64,000 nucleotides of DNA from Pseudomonadota bacterium (GCA_018062345.1 JAGOSL010000005.1:1-64000), one strand, 5' to 3'; shown: positions 16,328 through 25,224, numbered from the stretch's first letter. Numbers and translations are program-made. The notes: generated by a model not told the origin, from the sequence alone.

Positions 16328-17478
16328 AAAGTCTTTTCCAAGTTTTTACCCTAATAACAATCTTAACCTACCAAATTTGTGCAGCAGAGAAACCTACAAA
16401 TGAAGCGTCGCAAAAAAAAGATGCAAAAACAGGAGCACTTGTATTGTACAAAGATCGTTGTATTGCAACGCTTCCAATTAAATTTAGCGGTGAAAAAATA
16501 CTTGTTGTTCCAGGATCTGTTGATTCTCAGTCTATTTTATTTCATCAACAGAATGGCATGAACCCTGGATATATTATTTCCAAAGGCAAAGAAGTGCCAA
16601 CAGCGGTAGACCTTATATTAAACTCTAAATCTTCATTTCAAGGAGAAATCACCTATGCGTTCTCCGGAATCAGTTGGCACATGCATCATGTCGTTGTTAT
16701 CAATGAGCAATTTAATGAAATCCAAAACTTTAATAGCTTTATCAGTGTCGATAATCAATCTGGTGCTAATTTTGAAAACATTCACTTGCGTTTGATCGAC
16801 GCCCAAACAGACGAATTAATAAAGAACCAAACATTTCATGAATACGTGGTTGATGACCACCAAAGTCTACAAAAAAGTAGTGTTGTACGTATTCCCTGGA
16901 TAGATATTTGTAAGCAAAGCACAGGGCAAGATTATCGATTAGATGTTGGAAGGGAAAATCTTGCTGATTTGCAACGGGTAGAAAAACAAATTCCTTTGCA
17001 AATTTGGTTAAATTTTAAACTGGATGAAAAATTTTCAAAAGATCTCGCAAGTGGTGATGTTACTATATACATCAGTGACCTCAGTAACGTATTAAGATTT
17101 TTAGGTACTAGCAGACTCCAAGCCACTAAATCAGGAGATGACATACAGTTAGCCATACCGCCTCAGTTGCTCGCTCAACTTAAGTCCAATCAAGATTCGC
17201 CTCTTTCGCAAATCCAAGGAAATTTGGAACAAACAGAATTTAGAACTTTGCTTACAGAAAAAGTAGTAGAAGCAGCATACAGACTAACAATTCGCAATTT
17301 TGGGGAAAAAGAAGCAAACATTAAAGTTATGCTTCCTTTCGGGGAAAATCGTGGTAAGATAGTCCGCGAAAGTATGGCGCATAAACAAGAAAATTCTCAG
17401 AGTGTATATTGGTCCGTCAAGGTTGCCCCAAAAACTGAGATCGTGCTTCGTTACCGCGTTCAATTAATGAAAGAGTAG
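16324..17478 (+). CDS. Exported DUF4139-domain protein
   Basis: A 384-residue secreted or periplasmic protein with a signal peptide (FQVFTLITILTYQICAAE, cleavage near CAA/EK). The rest is beta-rich and follows DUF4139. YAFSGISWHMHHVVVI leads into FNSFISVDNQSGANFENIHLRLID, resembling the usual pattern of tryptophan, Asn-Gly and leucine. The C-terminal LTEKVVEAAYRLTIRNFG and VYWSVKVAPKTEIVLRYRVQL repeat the ending of the same domain. The function of DUF4139 proteins is not settled in bacteria. Its ATG overlaps the murE stop by four bases and the hda-like gene starts four bases after it, so it is part of the murE transcript, which suggests an envelope role. Confidence 0.6.
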   Translation: MKSLFQVFTLITILTYQICAAEKPTNEASQKKDAKTGALVLYKDRCIATLPIKFSGEKILVVPGSVDSQSILFHQQNGMNPGYIISKGKEVPTAVDLILNSKSSFQGEITYAFSGISWHMHHVVVINEQFNEIQNFNSFISVDNQSGANFENIHLRLIDAQTDELIKNQTFHEYVVDDHQSLQKSSVVRIPWIDICKQSTGQDYRLDVGRENLADLQRVEKQIPLQIWLNFKLDEKFSKDLASGDVTIYISDLSNVLRFLGTSRLQATKSGDDIQLAIPPQLLAQLKSNQDSPLSQIQGNLEQTEFRTLLTEKVVEAAYRLTIRNFGEKEANIKVMLPFGENRGKIVRESMAHKQENSQSVYWSVKVAPKTEIVLRYRVQLMKE

Positions 17479-17482
17479 TTTA

Positions 17483-18148
17483 GTGCAGCAAGGATTGTTG
17501 CCATTAGAATATACAGAAAATTATAATCTATGCGATTTTGTAGTCGCTAATTGTAACCAGTTAGCTTTTGATCTTTTTCATGCAACTTTGCAAGGCTTCG
17601 CTAAAGATAAATTTATTTGCATCTATGGTGAGTCAGGCTGTGGAAAAACCCATCTATTCCAAGGATTAGCAAAAAATTATGGATTTGCTTACAATACTGC
17701 TAACCAAGTATTTACAGCAAACATTTGGGATTGGGTTTACGGTGATCAACAAATTTTAGTTTTAGATGATGCTCATAAAGTGGAAGATGATGTTTGGTGG
17801 TTCCATCTTTATAATCTGGTAAAAGAGCAAAATAAAACTCTTGTTATCGCTGCAACTAAACCCCCTGCTATGTGGCCTGTTAAGCTTGCTGACTGGAGAT
17901 CTCGATTGGCAACATTCATTAGTGCTGAAATGCATAATCCTGATGATGATACGCTAAAACGAGTGCTTGAAAAAATATGGAAAGACAAAGGCATCGTGGT
18001 TGATAATGCTATTTTTGAGTATTTATCTCGGCGCATAGAACGAAATTTTCCAGCTATTTGTAAATGGGCAAAAGAAATAGATACGCTTTCAGCGCAACAA
18101 CGTCGTCCTATTACCGTTAGTATGCTCCATCCTCTTTTTTCGGCATGA
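17483..18148 (+). CDS. hda: DnaA/Hda-like AAA+ ATPase
   Basis: A 221-residue protein matching the ATPase part of DnaA without its DNA-binding C-domain, as in Hda/HdaA, which with the beta clamp promotes ATP hydrolysis by DnaA and limits re-initiation. Visible parts are a LPLEY-type start, Walker A GESGCGKTH (about 46-54), Walker B ILVLDDAH (about 92-99), an RSRLATF arginine-finger region and RIERNFPAICKWAKEID near the end. An N-terminal QxxLPL-type clamp motif is present as QQGLLPL. The start is GTG. The gene is coupled by an ATGA overlap to priA. Confidence 0.82.
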   Translation: MQQGLLPLEYTENYNLCDFVVANCNQLAFDLFHATLQGFAKDKFICIYGESGCGKTHLFQGLAKNYGFAYNTANQVFTANIWDWVYGDQQILVLDDAHKVEDDVWWFHLYNLVKEQNKTLVIAATKPPAMWPVKLADWRSRLATFISAEMHNPDDDTLKRVLEKIWKDKGIVVDNAIFEYLSRRIERNFPAICKWAKEIDTLSAQQRRPITVSMLHPLFSA

Positions 18149-20094
18149 ATGTAGAAGTCGCAGTACCTTCAATTCTAAATGACACACTTACTTATTCGTG
18201 GCCATTTGATTCGCCACCTCTTGTAGGTCAGCTTGTAGAAGTGTCTCTAAAAAATAGTATAACGCATGGCATCATTTGGTCATTAGAACAAAAGACTCTT
18301 AATTTTAGTCACAAGCTTAAGCAAGTTTCTTTGGCTCATTCTATTGTTCTGCCTGAGACGTTCATGAGCTTTTTAAAAAAATTTGCTGATTATACTCTTA
18401 CTCCGCTTGGCATACTTGCCAAACATGTATTACCAAAAGCAATTGCAATGCCCGATATACATCAGAAAATCGAATACAGTTTTAAACTGCCTGAACTCAC
18501 AAATGAACAGTCTCTTGCTAAACAGGCAATAATAAATAACCTTGATCAATTTCACGTTAGTTTATTAGATGGTGTGACAGGAAGTGGCAAAACAGAAATC
18601 TATCTAGAAGCGGCTGTGAAAGCTTACCAAAAAGGAAAACAAGCTTTAATTCTTTTGCCTGAAATATCACTCACAGCTCAGTTTTGCCAACGATTAGAAG
18701 AGCGTCTTGGAAAGAAGCCATTAATTTGGCATTCTCAAATCACACCAAAACAGCGCAATCTGATTTGGCATCAAGTTCATCAAGGCGTTCCATGCATTAT
18801 GTTGGGCGCAAGATCTTCGCTTTTTTTGCCATTTAGTAATCTAGGGTTATTAGTAATCGATGAAGAACACGATCCGTCTTATAAGCAAGATGAAGTTATC
18901 ATTTACAATGCACGAGACATGGCAATTTTGCGTGCAAAAGAAGAAAATATTCACGTTGTGTTGGTGTCAGCAACGCCAAGTTTGGAAACAGTTTATAATG
19001 TGAAGCAGAAAAAATATGCTTACTTAAAAATAAGCAATCGCTTTAACAATGTCTCATTGCCTGAAGTGAATATCCTTTCCATGCGTGGCCTTAAAAAAGC
19101 TCAACTAAATTGCCAGTGGCTACATCCTTCTCTTTTTACAGAAATCCAAAATCGTCTTGCCAGGAAAGAGCAAAGTTTACTGTTCCTAAACAGGCGTGGG
19201 TATGCTCCTTTAACAATCTGCAGTGATTGTGGTTTTAAAATGACTTGCTCGGCGTGTGATGTGGCACTAGTTCAGCACAAAAATCATCCGCGGTTGCATT
19301 GTCATTATTGTGATTCTACTCAATCAATTCCTGATGAGTGCCCAAACTGCGCTCAACCAAGTCTTATGCCTTGTGGTCCAGGCGTTGAAAGGTTAAGCGA
19401 AGAGCTAATAAACTTATTCCCCCAAGCAAAAATACTAAGCGTTACAAGCGATTTAGTTAACACACCTAAACGTATCCAAGAGATGGTTACCCAAATACTT
19501 AACAATGAGGTAGATATTATTATTGCCACTCAAATGCTCAGCAAAGGGTATCACTTCCCCAACATTACGTTGGTTGGGGTCATTGATGCAGATATGGGGC
19601 TTAACGGACCAGATTTACGCTGCGCTGAACGAACTTATCAGCAATTGCATCAGGTAGCAGGCCGATGCGGACGTGAGCAAAAGCCAGGTATTGTGTATTT
19701 GCAAACCTATGATCCAGAACATTCAGTTATTAATGCCGTGGCAAATTGGGATCAGGAAAATTTTGTGGCCCTTGAATTAGAAGACCGTGAGTATCATAAC
19801 ATGCCACCTTTTGGCAGATTAACCTCATTTCTTGTAAGTGGACGTGACAACACTGAAGTAATGAGTTTTTGCCGAAAGCTTCTGCACGCTGCCCCCAGAC
19901 ATGATAGCGTTACAATTATGGGGCCTGTTCCTGCTCCTCTTTCACGGTTAAAAAATCAATTTCGGTGGAGATTCCTACTGAAATATCCTAAAGATTTCTC
20001 TATCCAACTTTTTATTAAGCATTGGTTTTCTAGAACAAAAAAACCTTCTCAGCTGCGCCTTATTGTAGATATTGATCCCCTGAATTTTCATTAG
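18145..20094 (+). CDS. priA: Primosomal replication-restart helicase PriA
   Basis: A 3'-5' helicase that recognises stalled forks and reloads the replicative helicase. It has 649 residues. The N-terminal 3'-DNA-binding domain precedes Walker A GVTGSGKTE and DEEH motif II (VIDEEHDPSYKQDE). A zinc-binding insertion has paired cysteines: CSDCGFKMTCSACD and CHYCDSTQSIPDECPNCA. Helicase lobe 2 has ILIATQMLSKG-type IIATQMLSKGYHF and QVAGRCGRE. All parts needed for activity look present. The ATG overlaps the hda-like stop. The cluster rsmH-to-priA is therefore one near-continuous transcription unit covering division, cell wall and replication control. Confidence 0.94.
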   Translation: MNVEVAVPSILNDTLTYSWPFDSPPLVGQLVEVSLKNSITHGIIWSLEQKTLNFSHKLKQVSLAHSIVLPETFMSFLKKFADYTLTPLGILAKHVLPKAIAMPDIHQKIEYSFKLPELTNEQSLAKQAIINNLDQFHVSLLDGVTGSGKTEIYLEAAVKAYQKGKQALILLPEISLTAQFCQRLEERLGKKPLIWHSQITPKQRNLIWHQVHQGVPCIMLGARSSLFLPFSNLGLLVIDEEHDPSYKQDEVIIYNARDMAILRAKEENIHVVLVSATPSLETVYNVKQKKYAYLKISNRFNNVSLPEVNILSMRGLKKAQLNCQWLHPSLFTEIQNRLARKEQSLLFLNRRGYAPLTICSDCGFKMTCSACDVALVQHKNHPRLHCHYCDSTQSIPDECPNCAQPSLMPCGPGVERLSEELINLFPQAKILSVTSDLVNTPKRIQEMVTQILNNEVDIIIATQMLSKGYHFPNITLVGVIDADMGLNGPDLRCAERTYQQLHQVAGRCGREQKPGIVYLQTYDPEHSVINAVANWDQENFVALELEDREYHNMPPFGRLTSFLVSGRDNTEVMSFCRKLLHAAPRHDSVTIMGPVPAPLSRLKNQFRWRFLLKYPKDFSIQLFIKHWFSRTKKPSQLRLIVDIDPLNFH

Positions 20095-20129
20095 CGACGG
20101 ATCTCAAAAAAAACCAGCAAAATACAAAA

Positions 20130-20906
20130 CTATAAAGACGGCAGATCATCTTTGGAACATTTTTCTTGCCATTCTTGGATTTGTTCTTTACTTCCAGGAA
20201 CTATCGATATGAAAAGGCGATCTTCATGTATGGGGGGTTCTGAATGTACAGCTGCCGCATTTTTGTCGCCAGCGATAAAAATGACTCCTGAATATAGTTT
20301 AGGTTGATAAATCTTTGATGCATCTACTAACCTTGCAATCTGCTCTCTACCTTTTGGGTGCCCACGTAAGGACGTACCAATTTTATAAAATTGTCGCTTA
20401 ACGTCTTCTGGCATATCATAAAACAAAGTAGCTGGTCCTTTTAAAGTGAAGACAATTTTATGTACTAATCCTTTGAATGGCTTAAAATAATAACCATCTG
20501 TATGCCATCTGGGTACATCATATTCTTTATCCCTAGTGAAAGCTCTTATCGAAACCCACGCTGTTTCTTTATGTGCAGCTTGAATCACATCATTTACTAC
20601 TTTGTCTATCGTACATGCTACCGAGTATGATACCTCTTTATCATTTCCCATGGATTCAAAGAAGGAAGATGTTTCGGCTTTAAAATGTTCCAGATTACCG
20701 TAATTGTTATAGAAGTCATTAACAACTTTAATATGATTTAAAATAAGTTTTTCTTTTGTAGGTATCGTTATTGGAAACTCGGCAAAAGCTACTTTTGACC
20801 CGACCATTTGGAAAGTATGTTCCATATCACGTACGATAGATTTTCTATCAATCAACAAGAAAAACCCAACAACAATGAAGAAACATGATAAGACAAATTT
20901 AATCAT
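20130..20906 (-). CDS. Membrane-anchored Fe(II)/2OG dioxygenase-like protein (DUF1826-like)
   Basis: A 258-residue protein with one N-terminal hydrophobic segment (FVLSCFFIVVGFFLLI) and no clear cleavage site. The C-terminal 140 residues have the layout of a double-stranded beta-helix dioxygenase: HTDGYY (HxD), then KIVFTLKGPATLFYDMPED, then GVIFIAGDKNAAAVHSEPPIHEDRLFISI with a distal histidine and arginine. This most resembles DUF1826 or a related iron-2-oxoglutarate family. No substrate can be inferred. The N-terminal half is unrecognised. It has no operon partner: priA converges on it and the next upstream minus-strand element is a small disrupted frame. I cannot tell which side of the membrane the domain occupies. 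Confidence 0.5.
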   Translation of the reverse strand: MIKFVLSCFFIVVGFFLLIDRKSIVRDMEHTFQMVGSKVAFAEFPITIPTKEKLILNHIKVVNDFYNNYGNLEHFKAETSSFFESMGNDKEVSYSVACTIDKVVNDVIQAAHKETAWVSIRAFTRDKEYDVPRWHTDGYYFKPFKGLVHKIVFTLKGPATLFYDMPEDVKRQFYKIGTSLRGHPKGREQIARLVDASKIYQPKLYSGVIFIAGDKNAAAVHSEPPIHEDRLFISIVPGSKEQIQEWQEKCSKDDLPSL

Positions 20907-20969
20907 TTTATGTGCATAAAATTGCTTAATTTAATTCTATATATTAAGTATTAAGATTTTTTTAAAGGA

Positions 20970-20995
20970 GCTAGCTGCTTTCTAAAACAGCTAGC
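20970..20995 (-). terminator. Palindromic hairpin, possible terminator
   Basis: GCTAGCTG (20970-20977) and CAGCTAGC (20988-20995) form a perfect eight-base stem with a ten-base loop. It lies just past the 3' end of the small minus-strand frame at 21007-21265 and ahead of the dioxygenase-like gene. On the minus strand it is followed by TCCTTTAAAAAAATC, not a clean T run, so the terminator call is tentative. Confidence 0.4.
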
Positions 20996-21006
20996 GAAAT
21001 CTAATT

Positions 21007-21265
21007 TTATTTATGCCCTCTTACTGCCCTGTGTCCAACTTCGCTATTAACATCTTCAACGCAAGTCTGATACTTAATGCAGGCAACTTCTCTTGGTCCC
21101 TTAAATGACCAGGATGTCCTAATACTTTCTGCAGAACGTAGACTCTCATCTACTAATTGCACAACACTTTGAGAATCATAAGTCCTTTCCTCATAAATTT
21201 GTCCTTCACCTGCAAGATTGGTAGATAGTTAAATTATTATCCTTCGGTAAATGTGAAAAACTCAT
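21007..21265 (-). pseudogene. Disrupted or unusual small gene downstream of xerC
   Basis: On the minus strand, an ATG at 21265 opens a 19-codon frame (MSFSHLPKDNNLTIYQ...). It overlaps and runs into a second frame of 73 codons without an early ATG (21228-21007), containing EERTYDSQSVVQLVDESLR and VACIKYQTCVEDVNSEVG. The second frame has protein-like composition but no ATG; its first plausible start is an internal GTG. Joining the two by one frameshift would give a protein of about 85 residues. I do not recognise the family. It could also be a short functional gene read from the GTG. It begins eleven bases after the xerC stop. Confidence 0.4.
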
Positions 21266-21275
21266 TAGGAAAATT

Positions 21276-22190
21276 TCAAACACTTTTTTTGGCTCTTGGA
21301 TGAGCAGATTTATAAGTATTCATCATGCTAACCTCATCAATCTGTGTGTAAATTTGTGTTGATGAAAGCGAAGCATGACCTAATAGTTCTTGAATGCCTC
21401 GCAAATCATGGGAAGATTGCATTAAATGCGTTGCGCAACTATGGCGTAGGGCATGTGGAGTCAACGATTCCGGCATGCCGTTGGCTCTTCTAAAATCTCG
21501 TAATACTTTCTGGGCAATACCTGCTTGCAATCGTTTACCCCTTTCTCCATAAAATAACGGAGCAGTAGGGTTATTTGCAAAAGGCTGAATTTCTAGATAA
21601 TGCAAAAGCTTTTCTTTAATAGCATCAATAATAGGAACTTGCCTGGTTTTTTGTCCTTTACCAATAACTGTAATAAATTGCCCTTCTTGTAGATTGTTTT
21701 GATTTAGATTCAACGCCTCACTAATACGCATACCTGTATAATACAATAGCTGCATTAATGCCTGATTACGTAACCCCACCCACAAACATTCACTCATGTT
21801 TTGTATAGTGTCATTAATTGCAAAAGCTTGTTCAATGCTAACTGGGCGGGGAAGGGTCTTTTGTAATTTAGGTGATCGCACGTGGAAAAATGCATGATCT
21901 TCAAGAATTTTTTCTTCTAAAAGAAACTGTGTCAAACTTTTGACGCCTGCTAATCCTCGCGCAGAAGATCTAGTGTTGATTCCTTTTTTGCGCTGATACA
22001 ATAGCCATGCACGAATATCCTGTGGCGTGATAGTTTTAAACGTTTCAGTGGTGAGTGGCGCGTTGTGATAATCTTCAAAAAAATTCTTAAAGTCAAAAAA
22101 ATCTTGAGAATAGGCTTTAATAGTATTTGGCGAACGATTAAGCGTACTGAGTCTTAGTTGCCATTGATGAACGAATTTTTCTAGATTCAT
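21276..22190 (-). CDS. xerC: Tyrosine recombinase XerC
   Basis: A 304-residue site-specific recombinase that with XerD resolves chromosome dimers at dif. The SAM-like N-domain (LEKFVHQWQLRLSTLNRSPNTIKAYSQD) and the catalytic domain carry the Arg in YTGMRISEAL, the HALRHS motif, LGHASLSSTQIY and the catalytic Tyr in QIYTQID. Length and the lack of any adjacent phage gene favour the housekeeping enzyme over an integrase; XerC versus XerD is not certain from sequence alone. The orphan GspE-like gene diverges from it. Confidence 0.85.
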   Translation of the reverse strand: MNLEKFVHQWQLRLSTLNRSPNTIKAYSQDFFDFKNFFEDYHNAPLTTETFKTITPQDIRAWLLYQRKKGINTRSSARGLAGVKSLTQFLLEEKILEDHAFFHVRSPKLQKTLPRPVSIEQAFAINDTIQNMSECLWVGLRNQALMQLLYYTGMRISEALNLNQNNLQEGQFITVIGKGQKTRQVPIIDAIKEKLLHYLEIQPFANNPTAPLFYGERGKRLQAGIAQKVLRDFRRANGMPESLTPHALRHSCATHLMQSSHDLRGIQELLGHASLSSTQIYTQIDEVSMMNTYKSAHPRAKKSV

Positions 22191-22247
22191 TAATTTTTAA
22201 AACCTTTATCCTACAATTGTGCTCAGTGTTACTAGATCAATGTACCA

Positions 22248-23654
22248 TTGTCTGAACGTTTTGAAGAGATATTACTTGAAAAAGGAATTATCACCTCTGA
22301 TCAGCTCCATATAGCTCTCATCGAGCAGCAAAAACAAGGAGAGCTCTTAGGTGAAATTCTTATCAATCTAAAATTTGTTTCGCCTGCTGTGATTTGTGAA
22401 TTAAGTAGTCAGATTTCTGGATATCTCCATATTGATCTGCAGCAACAACGTTTAGATATTGATTTAATAACAAAACTTGGCAGAGATTTTTGTGAGCGTT
22501 ATCATGTCGTTCCTTTTCATTTAGATGAGGCATTGCATATAGCAATGTTAGATCCAGAAAATGTTATTATTCAAGATTATGTAAAAAAGAACACAAGAAT
22601 TTTTTTTAAAAATAATCCTCAGTGGGTATTTTATCATGCTGATAAAAGCTCTTTATTGCATGCATTGCAACAATCCATTCAATCAATTATTCATGCTCCC
22701 GATGCATCGCTCGAAAATCTTTTTACTAATTTGCTAAATGAAGCTTTTTCTAAAGATACGTCAGATATTCATTTCATGCCGCTTGAACAAATGGTTCTTA
22801 TAAAATTTCGCATTCATGGAGAACTGGTAACACATCAACATATTGAAAAAACTGTTTTTGATAAAATGGTTGTGCGCTTTAAAATTTTATCGCATCTAGA
22901 TATCACAGAGCGTCGTCGTCCCCAATCAGGAGGATGTATTCTCACGATTTACAATAACCAGATTGATTGCAGAGTATCTTTCCATCCTTGTTTGTGGGGT
23001 GAAAGCTTGGTGGTAAGACTTTTACCTACTAATCGCAAAGCACTAACGTTGCAAACTTTGGGCTTTTCTGATCAACAAATCAAAGAACTAAAAAATATTG
23101 TAAAAAATCCTTCTGGCTTATTTTTGGTTTGTGGATCAACAGGCGCTGGAAAAACAACAACGCTGCATGCTCTATTGCAAATGTGTGATCATACAAATAA
23201 AAACATCATGACACTAGAACAGCCGATTGAGTATCGCATTAATGGTGTGCGGCAGACCGAGATTCATGAAAATGGCTTGGTGAGCTTCGCAGACGGAATA
23301 AGGTCTATGTTGCGGCATGATCCAGATATCATGCTTATTGGTGAAATTCGTGACGAAGCTACAGCAAAAATGGCTTTGCGGGCATCTATGACTGGGCATT
23401 TAGTTTTTGCAACACTCCATGCATCCTGTCCATTCACTGTTCCAGCTCGACTGATTGATTTAGGAGTCACGCCCAATTTATTAAGCGGACAAATTTTAGC
23501 TGTTTTAAGCCAAGAACTAGTGCGTACCGAACAAGGCAGAAAGGCTAGTGGTGAATTAGTAATGTTCACAGAAAAAATGCACCAGCTGATTGCAGATGGT
23601 GGTGATAGCGTCAAATTAAGAAGATTACATAAATCTAAAAATAATAAGCTCTAG
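22248..23654 (+). CDS. Orphan GspE/PilB-like secretion ATPase without zinc domain
   Basis: A 468-residue secretion/pilus-extension type ATPase. An MshEN-like N-domain (FEEILLEKGIITSDQLHIALIEQQ, GEILINLKFV) comes first. The core follows with Walker A GSTGAGKTTT, the Asp box region EQPIEYRINGVRQTEI, Walker B LIGEIRDEAT and the His box TGHLVFATLHA. In PilB and GspE the LVR segment leads into a four-cysteine zinc module. Here LVRTEQGRKASGELVMF passes straight on to the end, so that module is missing. The start appears to be a weak TTG at 22248. No pilus or type II secretion gene is nearby; it converges on map, overlapping by four bases. Confidence 0.7.
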   Translation: MSERFEEILLEKGIITSDQLHIALIEQQKQGELLGEILINLKFVSPAVICELSSQISGYLHIDLQQQRLDIDLITKLGRDFCERYHVVPFHLDEALHIAMLDPENVIIQDYVKKNTRIFFKNNPQWVFYHADKSSLLHALQQSIQSIIHAPDASLENLFTNLLNEAFSKDTSDIHFMPLEQMVLIKFRIHGELVTHQHIEKTVFDKMVVRFKILSHLDITERRRPQSGGCILTIYNNQIDCRVSFHPCLWGESLVVRLLPTNRKALTLQTLGFSDQQIKELKNIVKNPSGLFLVCGSTGAGKTTTLHALLQMCDHTNKNIMTLEQPIEYRINGVRQTEIHENGLVSFADGIRSMLRHDPDIMLIGEIRDEATAKMALRASMTGHLVFATLHASCPFTVPARLIDLGVTPNLLSGQILAVLSQELVRTEQGRKASGELVMFTEKMHQLIADGGDSVKLRRLHKSKNNKL

Positions 23655-24466
23655 CTAACTGTAAAAATTTCATAACCTGTATCTGTAACGCCGACAGTGT
23701 GCTCCCACTGTGCTGATAGGGACATATCTCGAGTAACAGCGGTCCATCCATCATCTAGAACCTTTATATTGTATTTTCCGGCATTGACCATGGGTTCAAT
23801 CGTAAAAAACATGCCTTTTTTTAGCTCAAGTCCCTCGCCTGATTTTCCATAATGCACAACGCTTGGATGATCATGAAAAACACGTCCGATCCCGTGTCCA
23901 CAAAAGTCACGTACTACTGAAAATCCATTTGATTCAACATATTTTTGAATGGCATGCCCAATATCTCCAAGGGTAGCGCCAGGCCTTACAACTTCAATTC
24001 CTCGCATCATGGCTTCGTAAGTAGTATCAACGAGTTTGCGTCCGCGCACGCCAACCTTGCCTATACAAAACATGCGACTAGTATCGCCGTGCCAACCATC
24101 TAGAAGAGTAGTTACATCTATATTAATGATATCCCCGTCTTTTAGCTTCTTAGGGCCAGGAATGCCATGGCAGACTACATGGTTGATAGAAGTGCATATA
24201 GATTTTGGATAGCCACGATAACCTAAAGGAGCCGGTTTAGCGTTATGCTGAACAATATAGTCATGGCATAATTTATCCAATTCTTCGGTTGAAATGCCTT
24301 CTTTAACAAAAGGGGTAATATAATCGAGAGTTTGTGAAGCCAGCTTTCCTGCTTTTCTCATGCTTTCAAAATCAGCATCTCCATGAATAACAATAGAATC
24401 TTGTTCTTGTTCGTCATGATCATGATGGCAGTGTTCACCGTGTACATGATGGCTGGGATTGATCAT
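23651..24466 (-). CDS. map: Type I methionine aminopeptidase with His-rich N-tail
   Basis: It removes the initiator methionine from new proteins using a divalent metal pair. A 271-residue protein with the pita-bread fold motifs GYRGYPKSICTSINHVVCHGIP, DIINIDVTTLLDGWHGDTSR, DFCGHGIGRVFHDHP and FTIEPM, plus WEHTVGVTD, which together hold the Asp-Asp-His-Glu-Glu metal ligands. The first 20 residues (SHHVHGEHCHHDHD) are histidine-rich and absent from ordinary MAPs, and may bind metal. AGAGG lies about four bases before the ATG. It ends on the GspE-like gene's 3' end from the opposite strand. Confidence 0.92.
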   Translation of the reverse strand: MINPSHHVHGEHCHHDHDEQEQDSIVIHGDADFESMRKAGKLASQTLDYITPFVKEGISTEELDKLCHDYIVQHNAKPAPLGYRGYPKSICTSINHVVCHGIPGPKKLKDGDIINIDVTTLLDGWHGDTSRMFCIGKVGVRGRKLVDTTYEAMMRGIEVVRPGATLGDIGHAIQKYVESNGFSVVRDFCGHGIGRVFHDHPSVVHYGKSGEGLELKKGMFFTIEPMVNAGKYNIKVLDDGWTAVTRDMSLSAQWEHTVGVTDTGYEIFTVS

Positions 24467-24482
24467 AAAGCCTCTCTATAGT

Positions 24483-24507
24483 TAAAAAAATAGGGGCTTT
24501 CGCCCCC
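24483..24507 (-). terminator. Rho-independent terminator of rpsD
   Basis: On the minus strand GGGGC (502-506 in the 24000s, read as GGGGGC) and GCCCC (24493-24497) form a stem closed by a GAAA tetraloop, followed by ta and seven Ts. It lies about 20 bases after the rpsD stop and before the map start. This is the clearest intrinsic terminator in the window. Confidence 0.85.
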
Positions 24508-24527
24508 GTAATTGAAGTAGAAAAAAA

Positions 24528-25142
24528 TTAACGTGAGTAGAACTCAATCACAAGATGTGGTTCCATTTGTACTGGATAAGGAACATCAGCAAGCTTTGGT
24601 CCGCGAACAAATTTTCCTTTTTGAGCTTTTGGATCAACATCCATATACTCAGGGATATCACGTTCTGCTAACTCTGCTGCAGCAAGAACGTTAACATTTT
24701 CTTTCATGCTTGGCATAATAGAAATTTCGTCGCCATCTTTTACAAGGTATGAAGGAATATTCACGCGCTTTCCATTAACAGCAATGTGTCCATGGTTTAC
24801 AATTTGGCGAGCTGCGAAAACCGTTGCTACAAATTTCATTCTGTAAACAACTGCATCCAAGCGACGCTCTAGCAATTCAATTAAGTTTTCTGATGTGTCA
24901 CCACGACGGCGAATCGCTTCCTGATAAAAACGACGAAACTGACGTTCGCTAATGTTTCCATAGTAACCTTTTAGCTTTTGTTTTGCACGCAGCTGAACTC
25001 CATAGTCGGAAGGCTTACTACGCTGTTGGCCATGCTGGCCTGGTCCGTAGTTGCGTGAATTAAATGGGCTCTTTGCTCTGCCCCATAAATTAACACCTAA
25101 TCTGCGGTCAATCTTGTGTTTGGCGGAAACTCGCTTAGTCAT
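24528..25142 (-). CDS. rpsD: 30S ribosomal protein uS4
   Basis: A primary 16S rRNA-binding protein of the small subunit, 204 residues. Its S4 RNA-binding motif ([19 protein letters not shown] ... [28 protein letters not shown]) and the [16 protein letters not shown] start are well conserved. AGGACT lies close before the ATG. It stands alone rather than in the alpha operon, as in many alphaproteobacteria, and ends in a strong terminator. Confidence 0.97.
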   Translation of the reverse strand: MTKRVSAKHKIDRRLGVNLWGRAKSPFNSRNYGPGQHGQQRSKPSDYGVQLRAKQKLKGYYGNISERQFRRFYQEAIRRRGDTSENLIELLERRLDAVVYRMKFVATVFAARQIVNHGHIAVNGKRVNIPSYLVKDGDEISIMPSMKENVNVLAAAELAERDIPEYMDVDPKAQKGKFVRGPKLADVPYPVQMEPHLVIEFYSR

Positions 25143-25224
25143 CTGAGTCCTAAGTCCTTATAAGTAATAGTTATCAAAAGTATTCATTTTTAGCCTGAAA
25201 TAAAAGGTCTTGTCAATAAAAACC

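Noticed and set aside
21276-22190. The tyrosine recombinase as a phage or island integrase.
   Set aside because: Size and motifs fit housekeeping XerC and there are no phage, attachment or tRNA-edge features beside it.
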